A DNA stretch of 64,000 nucleotides from Schistosoma mansoni. Its lineage: Eukaryota > Platyhelminthes > Trematoda > Strigeidida > Schistosomatidae. Positions 1 through 13,325 of this stretch are shown piece by piece. Each line of letters begins with the position of its first letter. Position 1 is the first letter of the stretch. The position numbers were made by a program, and so were the translations under genes. Below the pieces are notes generated by a model that searched no databases, was not told the origin of the DNA, and saw only the letters and a program-made list of their open reading frames with translations. Location: contig NC_031496.1 in NCBI RefSeq assembly GCF_000237925.1, forward strand, positions 16,002,571-16,066,570, in the 5' to 3' direction.

Positions 1-239
1 TTGCTAGTTCAGTAATCGATTAGGTAGTACATTTATGACATGTATCATGACAGTTCAATGCATCAGCAGGTAACTTTTAATTTTTTCTTAAGTGGATCGC
101 CTGTTGATTTATGAACGGTGTATATAAAGTCATTTCCTGTGCCACGACGAATTAATGATAACTATCTACAACTGAAGGTAAAATGAAACCAGAGAGCACG
201 GAACAACTAAACAACGATTGCCAAAATATGTCAGTCAGG

Positions 240-1654
240 TCTACCATAATGCATGTGTACAATCAGTTGCAAGAATATGAAGTGTAAATCGTCTCTGTAC
301 TGATTCCAGCCTTAATTTATCATTTATGTGCGCGCCACTAGGAATAAACGCGCAGTATTCAATGAGTGATCGAACACAAACTTTGTACATTAAGATACAT
401 GCTTTCCTGCTAAAAAGGTTCCGAGTTATGTAACCTATAAGACGTTGAGACTTGGAAGTCTGTTTCAATATCTGTTCTGTAAACAAGTCGAAAGAGTACC
501 TAATTCTTAAGTCTACTGCTGCGTGTAGCCTACATAACACTTCGCCATTTATGGTAAGATCTAAGTTGAACGATGTATCACCGAAGCATAGCCATCTACA
601 CTTAGCTGTATTAAGCTCCAGCTGCCATTTGAGCACCACTGTGCTACCTTGTTTAGCTCCATGGTGATGCAATTTCGAATATTGTTCAGCTTACGTGGAG
701 AAAACGAATACACTACTTTAAGATCATCTGCGTACAAAGGGGGCTTACGCACACAAAAACATTCACAAAGATCATTGATAAAAACCAAAATGAGCGAAGG
801 GCCTAAGGCACTACCCTGTATTACACCGCTTCACACAGGGACGGCGTTCGACAATGAAGAGTTGATTTTAACTATTTGATGTCGGTTGATGAGAAAGGAA
901 TCAAATGAAGCTAGCAATGGGTTTTGGACCCCATAGGATGCGAGTTTACTAATGAGAAGTCGGCGGTTGATCATTTCGAAAGCTTTAGAAATATCCAAGT
1001 ATAGCACTAGTACTAGATATTTTTGGCTACGAAGAGAATAAACTAAATTAGAGAAGTCAAGGTGACATGTCATGCAGGATCGATTTTTAAGAAATCCATG
1101 TTGCGTATCATTGATAATTTTTTCAGTCAGTAAATAGTTGGATTGTTCGTCACTGATAATTTTTTCCATTATTCTAGAGATAAGTGGAGTAATATTTATC
1201 GGCCGATAATTGTTCATGTCAGTCTTACCTCCAGATTTGTAACGTGGTATGATGAACGCGGTTTTCCAACAGTCAGGGTAAGAACCTGATTCCGTAGAGA
1301 GAGTAAACAGCTTCAGGAGAAAGAGTGGAATATCTGGACCGCCATATTTGTAGATAAATGATGAAATCCTGTCTGCTCCCTGACCTCTCGAAGCCTCAAG
1401 GGTATTTAAAGCCTTACTAATTTTCAGGTATGTGAAGTAGATACATTTTATCGAGTTGCTAGTCACGCATATAACTCTTGAAACAAAGCCATTTGTGGAT
1501 TTTTCGCCATTTTCAAAATTACCGCTAAAAAGGTCTGCTGTAGTTTTAGAGTCGTATATAAAACTGTTGTTATGCAGGATGCATGGTGTATCAACATTAT
1601 GAGTTGATATAGCTCGTTTATTGAAAAGGAGAATTACGTTTTGCACCCTTGAAC

Positions 1655-1688
<34 letters not shown>

Positions 1689-2560
1689 TTATTCTCAAAT
1701 AACAGATTAATTTGGTTAAAAGTTATTGTTATTTGTGCAACCGCCGTAAAGTCGTTTGACTTAAATAACGTTTCTGTAGGCGTCTTAGTTTATTACGATA
1801 TTTAGATGGTATATATAATTCGTAAGGTTTACTAAACCTGTACGTTTTAATTGGTGCACAGGAATTAAGACAAGAGTTAACCATCAAATAGAATATGTTA
1901 ATGGCATCTATGAGACTACTACATGAGAATAATTGATCCCAGTCTGATAGTTTGATCAGTGAGCGCAAGAGGTCCCAGTCAGCATACGTGTAGTCTCTAT
2001 ATTGGCAGGTTTTCTGAATTGATCGGTTATAAGAGGGGTAGATAGGGAGAGCACAAGCTACTATCTTATGGTCACTGCTTTCAAATTCGTTGTATACTTG
2101 TACAGGGAGTGTGATGACATCTCTACTAAATATTAGATCAAGTATATTATCATCCCTCGTTTGGGGTACGAACCCACTGTGGCCAGCAGTGCATGTTAAG
2201 GATTTCCGATAAGTCATCATTACTTGACTGGCAACTACCAGTACTCCAGTCAATCCCAGGATAACTGAAATCACCAGTGATAAACTTAGCGCTGAAGTTT
2301 AGAGCAGATGCGAGTATAAATGCATTGATAATATGATTATTCACATTATCCGAACTATCAGGAGCTTTTTATATACATCCTAGGAGTAGACTATGATTAA
2401 GTGTGTGGATTGACATCCAGACCGCTTCTGGTAAACTTTTCAAGACACTGTCTCCAACTTTGTTAGTTGTTAGGGTATCCGAAGCAAATATAAGACAACG
2501 GCTGAAATTTTGTTCAGAAGTGAACGTGTGTTAATAAGTAATAAGTTTAAGAAGAAAGTA
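240..2560 (-). mobile_element. LINE fragment (CR1/jockey-like), endonuclease plus reverse transcriptase, broken
   Basis: Reading the - strand from 2560 down, the first part resembles an AP-type endonuclease. A stretch near 2300 has GDFSYPGIDW, and 2150-1730 continues with DNILDLIF and SSDHKIV, the usual order of endonuclease motifs. From 1646 to 831 a reverse transcriptase follows, with NYRPINITPLISRIMEK and LYLDISKAFEMINR (motif A). The catalytic YADD (PPLYADDLK) lies near 730 in another frame, and the thumb/C-terminal part lies at 672-241 (CVRSLIEYCAF, ESVQRRFT). At least three frame changes separate these parts, so the copy is dead. A trinucleotide expansion sits between the endonuclease and RT. 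The family name is from memory of schistosome CR1-like elements (SR1/Perere type). Confidence 0.8.
1655..1688. repeat. (TAA)n microsatellite
   Basis: An uninterrupted run of TAA units lies inside the LINE, between its endonuclease and RT parts. It probably grew after insertion. Confidence 0.9.
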
Positions 2561-2650
2561 TGGAGTGTAAAAAACCGAGAGCACCCCTACCGAGGGTATG
2601 TGTTCTGGATTTGTCTGGACTATGATTTCGTGTGTCTGCTTGATCATAAG

Positions 2651-3308
2651 TGTTAGATCCATTTTGAAAGTTAAAATCCCTCCATACATACATTTGTGAT
2701 TTCTTCCTTGTGGTTTCTTTATTTGTATATATTGTTAACTTCTTTGATGCTAATTAAGACTGTAACGTTTAATTTTCTTGGTTTTCTTATTGTTTTTATT
2801 GAGTCTCTATGTTCCTTACTGAACTGTATTTAGCTTGTTTTAATTGTTATTTTTCTGGCGGGTGCCATATCGACTGCTCGCTCTTTGATTGTGCGGTTTG
2901 ATTTTGACAGGGATCGTTCATTTTTGGTTGTAATTTGGAGCACTTTCTCAGATATTGAGACACTTTGTGTTATAAAACAGCCGCCCAAACGGAATCTTAC
3001 TTGATCTATCCAGAAAGGATAGAATAACACTCACCTTTTGGTGTTTTCGGTAATTTTCATATATTTCTTACCACTTTGCTATTCATTGTAATTTAGACTG
3101 AATATTTTGGTATCAATTGTCGGTTGAATAACTGGGTGGTAATATTTGTTTAGGTAAGTTTGTACATTTGTATATATGATGAAATTTAGAACCGTTATTA
3201 CCCCGATCGCTTTGTTCTGATTTCGACTGGGGTTTACGAGTTGCTTCACTTCTACTAACCAGTTATTCATCACTCCTAACCTAGTTGGAACTAGATTTGG
3301 ATCTTACA
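2651..3308. repeat. Long terminal repeat, copy 1 of the fossil
   Basis: It runs from TGTTAGATCC to GGATCTTACA. It aligns along its length with 5019-5587 but has extra sequence near its 3' end. Confidence 0.5.
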
Positions 3309-5018
3309 ATAAGGGCTATACCTCGAGCGAACGGTAGTGCTAGTGGGACAAGGGATTTCTGAAGTCCAAGAAAATCATTATATAGGTAAGGTGGATTAAT
3401 TTGTTTAAATTGCCTAGGTGGACAGTCAAGACAGATGCCTGCTAGTATAGTTGAGTTGAGTATTCCATCTTTCCTATTGCGAAAGTGATAAGAAGAGTTA
3501 CGTCTTGCAGTTTTAATATTTAAAACATTTGAGGGTAACCATGGGGCACGTTGGTTCAATGCCCTCTGTCTAATAGTAGGCCTGCCTACACGATGGTTGT
3601 AGTGACCGTCTCGTGAGACGTTTAAACGAAGTGTGTCCTTATAACCTCCCCTACGATGAGTAGGGTAAAGCATAGTTTCGGAAAGTATATTTTTGTTTTT
3701 GGTAAGGACATTGTAATATTTTTTGGTATTTGGTCTAGAACCAAAAGGTTTTGTAGATACCTTTTTCTTAACTGGTATGGACTTTTGGTTTTGACAGCGT
3801 TTTTAGGAGCCTTCAAATTAGAATTAGGTGTTTGATTATGGGCTTCTGATAATACACTGGAAGATATCGTATTAGTGCCTCCATTAGATATACATTGATT
3901 ATCTGGGGTCATTACAGGTATGAGATAAAGCCTAGCACTCTGCATTGGTGAATCGGTGTGCTGGCTAACATGATTAGCTATAGTCAGTGAGAACAGTGGG
4001 TTCCGACGATGTAGCTTCATCATTAAAACCGACTGAACTAATAACTTCTGCACATGCGTCTTCTGATGCTTCGAGGCATGAAAAGATACGTTTACTGGTC
4101 AGAGGTTCACTAAGTGCATGGATTGAGTGATAGTTACTGGTGAACTTCTCTAGCAGATCTTCACCTCCTGAAGAGATTAGCATGTTGTCCAACGCACGGA
4201 AAAAGAAGTCCATTATGTGGTTCGTTGTCTATGGGCTGCTATGTAGAAATAAATCTACATTGCTTGTAGAGACAAAGAAACACACACTTACCTCCATGAA
4301 TTAGACGTCAACTATGGTCTTGAAGGATCTAAAAGGATATATATTTATCTGCGAGGAGGGTTGTGCAAAGTTGCAATAGCGATGGCTTTTAGCTTACCAT
4401 TTACTGCATGGGCCCAAAATCCAGATTGACTGTGGTAATACTTCGTCCTGAAGGATGAAAGCATGCGTAGATGACCGATGTCGTCTTTTATGTCTAGGTT
4501 GTGGTTGTGAGTTAGACGTTGTACGCTCTTAAGAGAATGCTGATCACCATCATAATTTACATTCGGAGGACAAGCATTTGATTCTAGCCTCATTTACATC
4601 CATAAGTACAGACATACACCAGAGTTGGGTCATCATCGTTTTATTTACATACTGACATGACATACTTAGTGTGCTTATGTTGGCAAAATAATTATCAACT
4701 ACAGAAGTTCTATTACCTTATGTGCTTCTGTCAAACATGTTTCAAGATTGTCCCAACTTGTAAATAGTCGCGACAACATAATATCATTGGAAATTCGTCC
4801 TATAATATGCATCATTACGAGGGCACCACTTTCGTTACTTGAAGGATGGACGTAATCAGACATAGTATGGCTGAACTCAATTCAACCCTAAAATTTCTTG
4901 ATTTGACCGCTCCTGCAAAACCTTACGAATTGTCTAGTTGACACACCAATAGTTTTACGACAGCCTCACCTTCAAGTGCTCAGTGACATCCATCAGTGCA
5001 CAATACCACTGAGGCGTT

Positions 5019-5587
5019 TGTAAGATCCATTTTGAGGGTTTCTTATGTGAAAATCCCTGTATGCATACATTTGCAGCTTCTTAATGTTTTCTTTATTTGT
5101 ACATTATTGTTAGTATTTTCGATGCCATTCGAGTTTGTAATGTTTCATTTCATAACAGTTTTCTCATTTTACTGTCGCTTTCACTGGGTTTCTGTATTCC
5201 TTCTTGAACTGTATCTATGTTGTTGTAATTGATATTTTATCCTCGCGGCTGCCATACTGATAGTTCCCTCTTCGATTATGTTGCTTGATTTGACTGCGAT
5301 CGTGCATTTTGGTTGTGAATTGGAGCACTTTCCCAGAATTGGAAACACTTTGCGTTCTAAAGCAACAGACAATTATTTGATCTATCCAGAAAGGATAGAA
5401 TAACACTTATTTTTTGGTGTGTTCGATCGGTTATTGTGCGAACAATTGTTGGTTGAATAACTGAGTGGTAATACTTGTTTAGGACCGATGTTACCCCAAT
5501 CACCTTGTTCTGATTTCGATTGGGACACGCGTTTCTTCTCTTTTACCCGACAGTTATTCTTCACCCAAACCTAGTTTGGATCTTATA
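5019..5587. repeat. Long terminal repeat, copy 2 of the fossil
   Basis: It runs from TGTAAGATCC to GGATCTTATA. Shared internal landmarks with copy 1 include GATCTATCCAGAAAGGATAG and GTTGAATAACTG. Confidence 0.5.
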
Positions 5588-6077
5588 GGTTCGGATTTTA
5601 TAGCATTGCTTATTTTCCTCGTTGAGTAAATTTTGTTCTTTTGACCGTTTATTACGTATTAAGACTACTGCTTACACTTTAGTTGATTTTATTCCAGTTA
5701 AATTATCGGCTAAGAATACCATTTTCGTTTCTGAAGTAGTTTATCGTCGGTACTTTTGGGTACTTTGTTTCTATTGTATTTCCTATCACTTTTGGTTCTA
5801 AAAATTTTCAGTTTTCCACCGTTTTGGTCACAAATTACTTCTGTTCCTGGGTATAATTGTATCCAGTTTCCTCATGAAAACCTCTATTTGGTGGCTGGAC
5901 AGTTCAAAAAATGCAATTGTCAACAAATCAGCCGTCGAAAACCGGCATGCAGTGCACCACGAAGTTTGCACTAATCTAACGCCAACCGCTCTCAGACGGT
6001 TTAACAAAAATGGGTGCCTGTAATTTTGTCAGCAGTGTTGCTCAGACGTAAACAGCTTACTATCCGAAGGCATTTTA

Positions 6078-6840
6078 GTGGTGAATACCACTAAAATTTG
6101 TATCAGTAAACGAGGTTGGGACACGACGGACAGTACTCACTCTGTCGACACACAATTTGGTTTGAAGCCATCTCAAGTGATCTCCATAACGGCTGACTTA
6201 CATCAATCGAAGGAGGAAAGACCGACTTTAAAGAGATCCTTACCAAATAAAAAAGCAAGAAGGGAAGTTTCCTTCATCTCCCATCCTCTAAATGGCAGTC
6301 GGCAGGAGACACCTAGGAATCCTTATCGCAAGGCTAGATCTGTTTCTGGCAGGAGAAACGACCTGACTGTACAAGTCGCCGTTAACCTTCCGGAATCTCA
6401 GTGTTTGACGCTATTGTGGTCATCACTCCAGCAAAATCTGATTACTGGGTACAGGTTGAGAACAAGAAATGACATAACGCTAATAAAGAAAATTCAACCT
6501 CACAAAAGTGGCCAAGAAATTAATGACTGATCACTTTGGTGGGTCAGTTATCTTTCATGGAATCAAGGCGAGTGAAAACTTGGAACCTAAAATTCGTTTT
6601 GAGCCTGACATTGAGTTGACTAAACAGATACTCAATAAGCTTATGTTTCAGGATTTTCCCGAAGTCACCTTGCTAAATGTGAATAGACGTGGTAGCCAAC
6701 AAACTTGAACCAAAATCAAACCAGGCTGCTTGGAGTTGTAGTTAAATCTCCTAATGAACGGGATTTAATATTCCAGCATTGACATAGACTAAAGGGGTCA
6801 GTTTTTGTCCATAATGATTTGACCCTGTAAAAAGACGGGG
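6078..6840 (+). pseudogene. LINE ORF1-like remnant
   Basis: There are two overlapping open stretches (6078-6530 and 6508-6708) and a decayed continuation to about 6840. The first is basic and low in recognisable domains. The second has the alternating pattern of a LINE ORF1 RNA-binding core. It lies directly upstream of the endonuclease, as expected for a two-ORF LINE. The frame changes between stretches mean it is not functional. Confidence 0.5.
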
Positions 6841-7344
6841 AGCCGAAAAGAACTGAAACTAAGGTTGACGAAAACAACCTAAACATTTTAGATTTTCGGG
6901 TTGTGAGGCTTCGAAAGAGTATGATACCAAAGCCACTATGGGTACAGCACGAAGTCATTTAGATAGGCTTCGGATCTGTTAGACTAATGCCTGAAACTGG
7001 CTCAAATAAGCGGTCGGAACTAAGTGTACAGATTGACTCCACTAAGACAGACACAATCGCAGTCACAGAAACTTGGCAGACACAGTCTATAGATAGTAAG
7101 GAACTTCATCTCGAGGGTTTTACATTAGTAAGGGCCGACAGAATACAAAAACGTAAAGAAGAGGGAGTAGCTCTACTCATCGGGAATGCTATCCCATTTG
7201 CCATTATCGACAGTGTATCCCATGAGAATGGGATGCGTGAATTAGTTAATTGCCGCTTGAAATGCAAGGGACAAGAGCTGCTGATTGATTTGGTCTACCA
7301 CAGTCCAGGCTGTTAGGTAAATGAGGTCTTGCTAAACAGTCCTA

Positions 7345-8937
7345 ACACTTATTATTATTATTCACAAACATCTTATGGGTACATAGGTGCTGTGAAGAAA
7401 CCATTTCGGGTTTCTTCAAAAATGCAATAATACACAATTTTCAATAATGTTAACAATACATATGCCATGTTTGAGAAAGGAAGGAAAAGGAAAATAAAAT
7501 ATTAATAATAGAATAGTAATAATAAATGAGGTTCTGTGTAATTAGCAAGAATTTTGAATTGATTTTGAAGGAGGAAAGGAAGAAACTAAGGAAATAGAAA
7601 TAAAGGAAACGCGGAAGACGTAAATATCTTAACGCAGAACAAGAATAAACAACTATGTATGTATAGCAAGAACAAGTAACAAAAATAAAATAAAACAGAA
7701 TAAATTAATAAGTAAATAACTTATTATTGCGGTAAGATATGACGTTAGAATAAGTGTTTGTGCGAGCACAATCATAGTTTTGGGTGATGCTCTGAAAGTT
7801 TCAATTAAGTGCAAAAGATAATCAATGTGTATGAGGTGTATATACATAGTGAAGATAAAAAGAGACTGATAAGTTGAATTCAGCGTAACACAAGTTATTG
7901 CCTTAATCCAAAGCTTCGTAATCTTAAGAATAATATTTATTTAGAAGGAAAAAAAAAAGAAAGAAAAAAAAGGAGAGAGAGTAAATAAATGAACACATAG
8001 TGAAAGGGTTCAACCATGATCATAATAGTGTAATGGATATAGACTTTTGAGATGAACGAGTAATTTTAAAATAATAATAACAATAGTAACAATAATAATA
8101 AACCTTTACTGCACTCGGATAAATACGTGTAGATTTATGTAACAGTATACAGAGTGAAACCGGGTATTAGTATAAACACTAGTGCAATAATAATAATTTA
8201 GAATGATGCTATCATAGTCATAATTAATTGTAAAGAATAATTAAATATAAATTTTTATATGTTATATGTTGTGAATATTTTGAAAAAAAAAATTTTTTTG
8301 TTTAAGTGGAACATAAAAGTTTTTTGTTTTTAATTGTAGACTTTGGATAAAATATGTTTAGATGGACAAGAAGAGATGAAATGAATATCTAATGTGTCGA
8401 AAGACCAATAATGATATTAATAACAGTAATAATTATAAATACGAACATAAGCAGACTTTGTATATTCAGATAAATATAAAATAAAGTGAAATAGACGTGA
8501 AAAGTTTCAAAGGTTTCACTTTGCTTTTCAGTCAGTTAGATAGATGACGGACCATTTTTGTATAAATCGTTGTTAAGCACGTTAATATTCAAAAGGTGAC
8601 ACAATCCACTTTCGGAAAGAAAGTCATCAAGAAGACTTCGGAACCGGATTATAGTTTCACTGCATCGGAGGTTCATTGGTAGTCTATTCCAGATGGTTGA
8701 GTAGCGAATAACGAAAAAATTCTGGCGTAAATTTGTGTGGGTTTTTGGAATCGCTAGAATATTTTCCTTATTGCGCAGATTGTGGGACGGTATCATAGAG
8801 TATGATGGGGTAGATAGCGAAGAGTAAGAAATACCGTTAAGAAGCCGGTAGAGAAAGATAAGGTTTAGTTTGATACGCCTGATCCAGAGAGGTTCTAGTT
8901 TGAGTTGTTGACATCTTTGGTGATAGTCTTTGTTCAT
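7345..8937 (-). mobile_element. 5'-truncated LINE 3' end nested inside the + strand LINE
   Basis: The - strand ORF 8937-8536 reads as the tail of a LINE polymerase (LKLEPLWIRRIKLNLIFLYR, NFFVIRYSTIWNRLPMNL). It picks up almost exactly where the coding part of the 240-2560 element stops, so both look like one family. About 1.2 kb of AT-rich 3' UTR follows, ending at a TTATTATTATTATT stretch (7348-7362), which is an (AAT)n tail on the element's own strand. The outer LINE's endonuclease is split around it. The boundaries are good to about 10-20 bp, and no clear target duplication was seen. Confidence 0.75.
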
Positions 8938-9793
8938 GTCTAATTCTGGGAGACTTTAGTGCACTTACGGTAGTTTGGAGAAGTCTGAGAACTGAACTGT
9001 CAGATAATTTCTTTGAGCAGGAACTAATTGATGCAGTTATCACATACGCCCTAGTGCAACATGTGAAAGAAACGACTAGGTACGGCCCAGATTCTGAATC
9101 TTATATTGACCAATTATTATGATGACGTCACGAATCTCGATTGCATATCGTCCTTAGGTAAAAGTGATCATGCAGTTTTAACAGTTGACTTCCATCTAAT
9201 TGTCAAAAACGAGCCCGCACCAGCTCAACCCAGACCTGACGTCTGAAAACAAATATTCAATAAATCATACACTCGGCATCGTCAGTAGATTGGACGATAA
9301 AGCCAAAATCCCCAATCCAATTAGCTTGAGATTCATTTAGCAATCTATACTTAAAATTTGCCGCCCCCCACATCCCTTGGACTACTTCAAGGGGTCTAAG
9401 AAACTCTCTACTACGGTTCAGTAGGGAGGTTCGCACCCTTTTCCGTAAGAGGAGAAGAATGTCGGAAACATTTAGGTTACTGATAAGACAAAATCTCAAT
9501 ATCGGGAAGCTCGGAATACTTGTGCCTCGACCCTCCGTAAATCTAAAAGGCTGTACAAAGAGAAAATTGTCAAGGAATCTATAGTATGCCCTAAACGCTT
9601 GTATTCGTATACAAATCAAAGTACTAAAAGAAGAAATATTTCAGCTCTATGAGTAGACAGTAGTGCTCACTCATTAGTGGAGGACGACTAAGGTAAAGCT
9701 CAGGTATTCCCGAACTACATAAAAAATGTATACAGTGTAGAAACACCCTTCTCTTCAGTCCATACAAATCCCCCTACACACACACTGAATGAT

Positions 9794-10555
9794 GTGACCA
9801 TTAAAGAACTCGATGTCTTTGGTCTTCCAAATAAGCTTGGTATAGGCAAATCCACGGGATCCGGTGAACTGGACCCTAGGTTAATAAAGGAACTAGCCAA
9901 TGTCGCTGCGAGCTCCCTCGCTGTATTTTTCTATCTATCCGTAACCCAGGGTCGATTACCAAAAGATTGGAAGAACGCCATAGTAAGTCATATCTTCAAA
10001 ACAGGTACGAAACATAAACCTTGGAATTATCGTCCCGTTAGCCCGACTAGTGTGGTTGTTAAAATCTTAGGAAAGATTATACGGAAGGATCTGTTTAAGT
10101 ACCTCGATGAAAACCAGATCCTTTCAGAGAAGCAGCACCGTTTTAGAATAGGTTATTCTTGTCTCACTAACTTATTAGCGGCTTGTGAGAGCTTGTGTGC
10201 TCTAAAGGACCGAAAATTGCCCATAAACGTAGCCTACACTGACTTCAGCAAAGCTTTTGACAAAGTTACTCACGATTGGCTGTTATATAAGTTAAGAAAT
10301 GTCGGGGTTGGAGACAATATATTACTGCGGATAAAAGACTTCCTAGTTTGGCGTCAACAAAGAGTACGGGTGAACTCCAAGTTGTCTAGCTGGGAAAGTG
10401 TTTTTAGTGGAGTGCCTCAGGGTACAGTTTTGGGGCCAGTGTTATTCCTCTTGTATGCAGATGACCTTCCTCCTCTCCTATCATCATCGGTCTTGCTATA
10501 TGCTGACGATGTCAAGATATGGAGAGCGATACAAAGTATGGGTGATAGCTTATAA
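9794..10555 (+). pseudogene. LINE reverse transcriptase remnant
   Basis: This is the longest intact piece of the + strand LINE (253 codons). Visible motifs are NYRPVSPTSVVVKILGKIIR, motif A (YTDFSKAFDKVTHDW), motif B (SGVPQGTVLGP) and motif C (LLYADDVKIW) with the catalytic aspartates. Sequence before and after is frame-shifted, so no full enzyme can be made. Confidence 0.85.
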
Positions 10556-11299
10556 CTCCAAAACAACCTGAAGAAATTATCTGAATGGTCCGAAACCTGG
10601 CAAGTGTATTGTGGTGCATACTGGTCATCAACGTACAGATACATACACGATAAATAACACTAAGCTACCCGTTGTCCAGACACACAATGACTTAGTAGTC
10701 ATCGTAAGCCAAGACTTAAAGACTACTGCACACTGCCGTGCAATAGACCCTAAAGGTTTTAGAACTTTATAGTCACTACGTAGGGCCTTTAGTCATGTCG
10801 GTTCTAAAACGTTTTTGGCTTTGTATACCATGTTCATACGTCCTAAACTTGAATATTGCATACAAGCGGACAGTGAACTTTCGGAAAAGGTTAAGAGAAC
10901 GGCAACTAAGTTGATTCCCAAAATAGCAAAGCTCCCGTATGATGCTTGACTGGCTAAGCAAAACCTATTCCCGTTGTCATATTGAAGAACTAGAGGTGAC
11001 ATGATCACAGTTTTCAAATTACTTAGTGATAACTTCGCACATAATGTGCCCTCATATTTTTGTCTGACAAAACAGAGGATTTATGAGGACACTCAAGAAA
11101 AGTTCGAAAACCCAGAACAAAATACTTGTCAGCTGACCATCGACTTTCCAATCGAAACATCAACTAGTGGAATTAATTAACTCAGTACGTGATTAAAGCT
11201 CCATCCGTTGCCGATTTAAAAAAAGTTGGACTAACTGAGGGACCATCACTGCTAAATCTAACACAGGCCACCTAGCCTCCTGTCCTTCCCAAACTGGAA

Positions 11300-12479
11300 C
11301 TGTTTGAGCGCTTAATTCTCAAGGTTGATGACCCTCAAGGTTACCCGGTGTTTTTATCAACCACATCTGTAACAGTAACGTTACTAGCGTGAGTCTGTTT
11401 TTCTTATTTCAGGGCAGCAAAGAGTAAACGTACTAAAAACGTACTAAAAACAATCTCTACGTAAGATTAACCTTCAGAACTACGGATAAAACTATTTTGT
11501 AATAATTTTTGTTTGTACTCGAACCGCGTCTTTCTATCGCCAAAATATATATCTGTTGTGCCAGTACGCTGCGTTCTTACTTCAGAGGCATTTGCCGGTC
11601 CTGACTGTTGTGTTGTTGTTTCAGATCGCTCCTCCTTCCAAGTAAACTCTAAAATTACGTGTTGCATATTTGGTGTCGGCACTATTAATTTTGTATGTCG
11701 AATTAATTTAATCCAAAGTGAGTGTTATTATAGATTTTTAGGATTGATTTTATGATTAGTTCTGTTTGAACTTCATATGAATTCTGAGTAATCAGCTTGT
11801 GTCTTCTCCTTTCTAGTTTTTCTTACCCAGGCTGCTTTGTGCGCTCTCCCAGTACTAAAAGTATGTTCAGATTGGCTTCAAACCACTACATTGATTGCAT
11901 TCGCGTTTAACAAGATGCTTATTTATGTTTAGTATAACCATGAATTCGGACTTTGAAATGTTACTGATCCATGTGAATGGAGTTCGATATGGTTAGTAGG
12001 GACGACTAAGTATCTGGAACATGCTTGAAAGCAACATTGGTAAGGCTTTGTATGGAGAGGTAGTGCAATTCAAGGTCGATATAACGACAAAGTAGTTACG
12101 TCTGCGATTTTTGACAACTATAGGCCGTTATCTATAGTTTCTAAATATTGATTGTGGTTATCTCGCGTGCCCAAACCAGGTATTCCGGCCAACAGTCAGT
12201 TACTTCGTCGACTGATACCACGATATGATTTAGTTATCCCTAGCTCTCCAACGACCTAACTCTGTGTTAGCAATCTTCGTTTTTCAAAGCAAACGATGGT
12301 TGGTTATGCTTAACAGGTCGTAACCGCCTCAGTCGATAAAGGTTTGCAACTTCACCGGTCGATTATCTACAATTGCCTAGTATTCTATCCTTAGCTTCGA
12401 CCTTGATCCCTGGGTCTCCACAAAACTCGACCAATTTTCCGAAAATACTTCATTTGTCTGATTATACTCATGATATCGG
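11300..12479. other. Gene-free stretch with unclassified repeat debris
   Basis: No convincing exon was found. The base composition resembles neighbouring LINE debris, and short ORFs such as 11513-11755 show no family motif. Confidence 0.4.
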
Positions 12480-13325
12480 ATGGCCTGTCAACAAGTTTCA
12501 TCTGACCCATTGCTTTTTGCTGATGATGTGAAACTTTGGAGAGATACGTAACCAGAAGGATATACTAGCAATTCAGGAGGATCTGACTCGACTTCAAAGT
12601 TGGGCAGACGACAACGGACTTACCTTCAACACTTCAAAGCGTAAAGTAGTCCATCTGCGTCATGTTGCAGACTATAGTTACAACTTAGGAATCTCCTCTC
12701 TAGAAGTTTCCCAAGTCGAAAAAGATTTAGGAGTGTTGGTACCCTACGACTTGAAGTCGTACGCTAACTGTGACAAAAACGCATTTTAAGCAAACCTTGC
12801 ACTGATAACATTGAAGCGCGTTTTGGCCAGTTTGACGGTGGGACTTTCCACATAATCTTCGACAGTTTTATTCGTCCCCCATTTAGAGTACGGAAACATA
12901 GTATTTCCTCCCTCCAAAAGGATAAGGACACTGGAACGTATCCAACGTCGAGCCACGAAATCAGTTCGGGGACTCAAATTCAAACCTTATGAAGAGCGCA
13001 TCCAATCACTTTACTTTTACCTGTTAGAGTATAGGCGTCTTAGAGGTGGCCTTCTTATAACTTACAGTGTCCTTAACACATCTGGTCATCCCCTTAAACA
13101 TCTACTTAAGCTTAGTCACAACACTAACCTAAGGGGTAACACCCAGAAACTGGAGACCCAACATAGCAGAACAGACTTTAAACACACCTTTTACTCCGTA
13201 AAAGTTGTCAAATGCTGGAATTCGCTGCCGACTGAGCTAGTCCAAGTGACTTCCCAGGAGTCCTTTAAGAGGAAACTTGACCTATTTTTAAGGACTAAGG
13301 ATAACATTATTATGATTCAGTTAGT
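12480..13325 (+). mobile_element. LINE RT/C-terminal fragment, 5'-truncated and broken
   Basis: It starts within the RT just before a YADD-type motif (PLLFADDVKLWRDT) and runs through the thumb and C-terminal region. Recognisable pieces are LTRLQSWADDNGL, VEKDLGVLV, HLEYGNIVFPPS, LERIQRRATKSV and VKCWNSLPTELVQ. In-frame stops and at least two frame changes are visible. It looks younger than the 5930-11300 copy because long readable stretches survive. Confidence 0.8.

Larger units (their letters stand above)
2651..5587 (-). mobile_element. LTR-type retroelement fossil, internally reduced and broken
   Basis: Two long direct repeats (2651-3308 and 5019-5587) bound about 1.7 kb of unique sequence. 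Both begin TG and share short inverted termini of the form TGTAAGATCC...GGATCTTACA, one end having drifted to ...TATA. This is the layout of an LTR element. The interior carries weak - strand open stretches (about 4213-3281) rich in basic residues; I cannot assign them to a gag or pol domain. The repeats differ at roughly a quarter of positions by eye, so the element is old. It is clearly broken. No target-site duplication was recognised. The strand follows the open stretches and is uncertain. Confidence 0.5.
5930..11300 (+). mobile_element. LINE (CR1/jockey-like) with ORF1, endonuclease and RT; interrupted and broken
   Basis: An ORF1-like part spans 6078-6840 and includes a stretch resembling a LINE ORF1 nucleic-acid-binding core (FPEVTLLNVNRRG, then KSPNERDLIFQH). 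The endonuclease starts at 6987 (VTETWQT, HLEGFTLVRADR) and is cut near 7345. It resumes at about 8937 with LILGDFSALTVVW, the expected continuation. RT occupies 9794-10555 (AYTDFSKAFDKVTHDWL, SGVPQGTVLGPVLF, LLYADDVKIW), and the C-terminal region decays to about 11290 (IRPKLEYCIQ). Several stops and frame changes are present, so it is dead. Confidence 0.8.
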
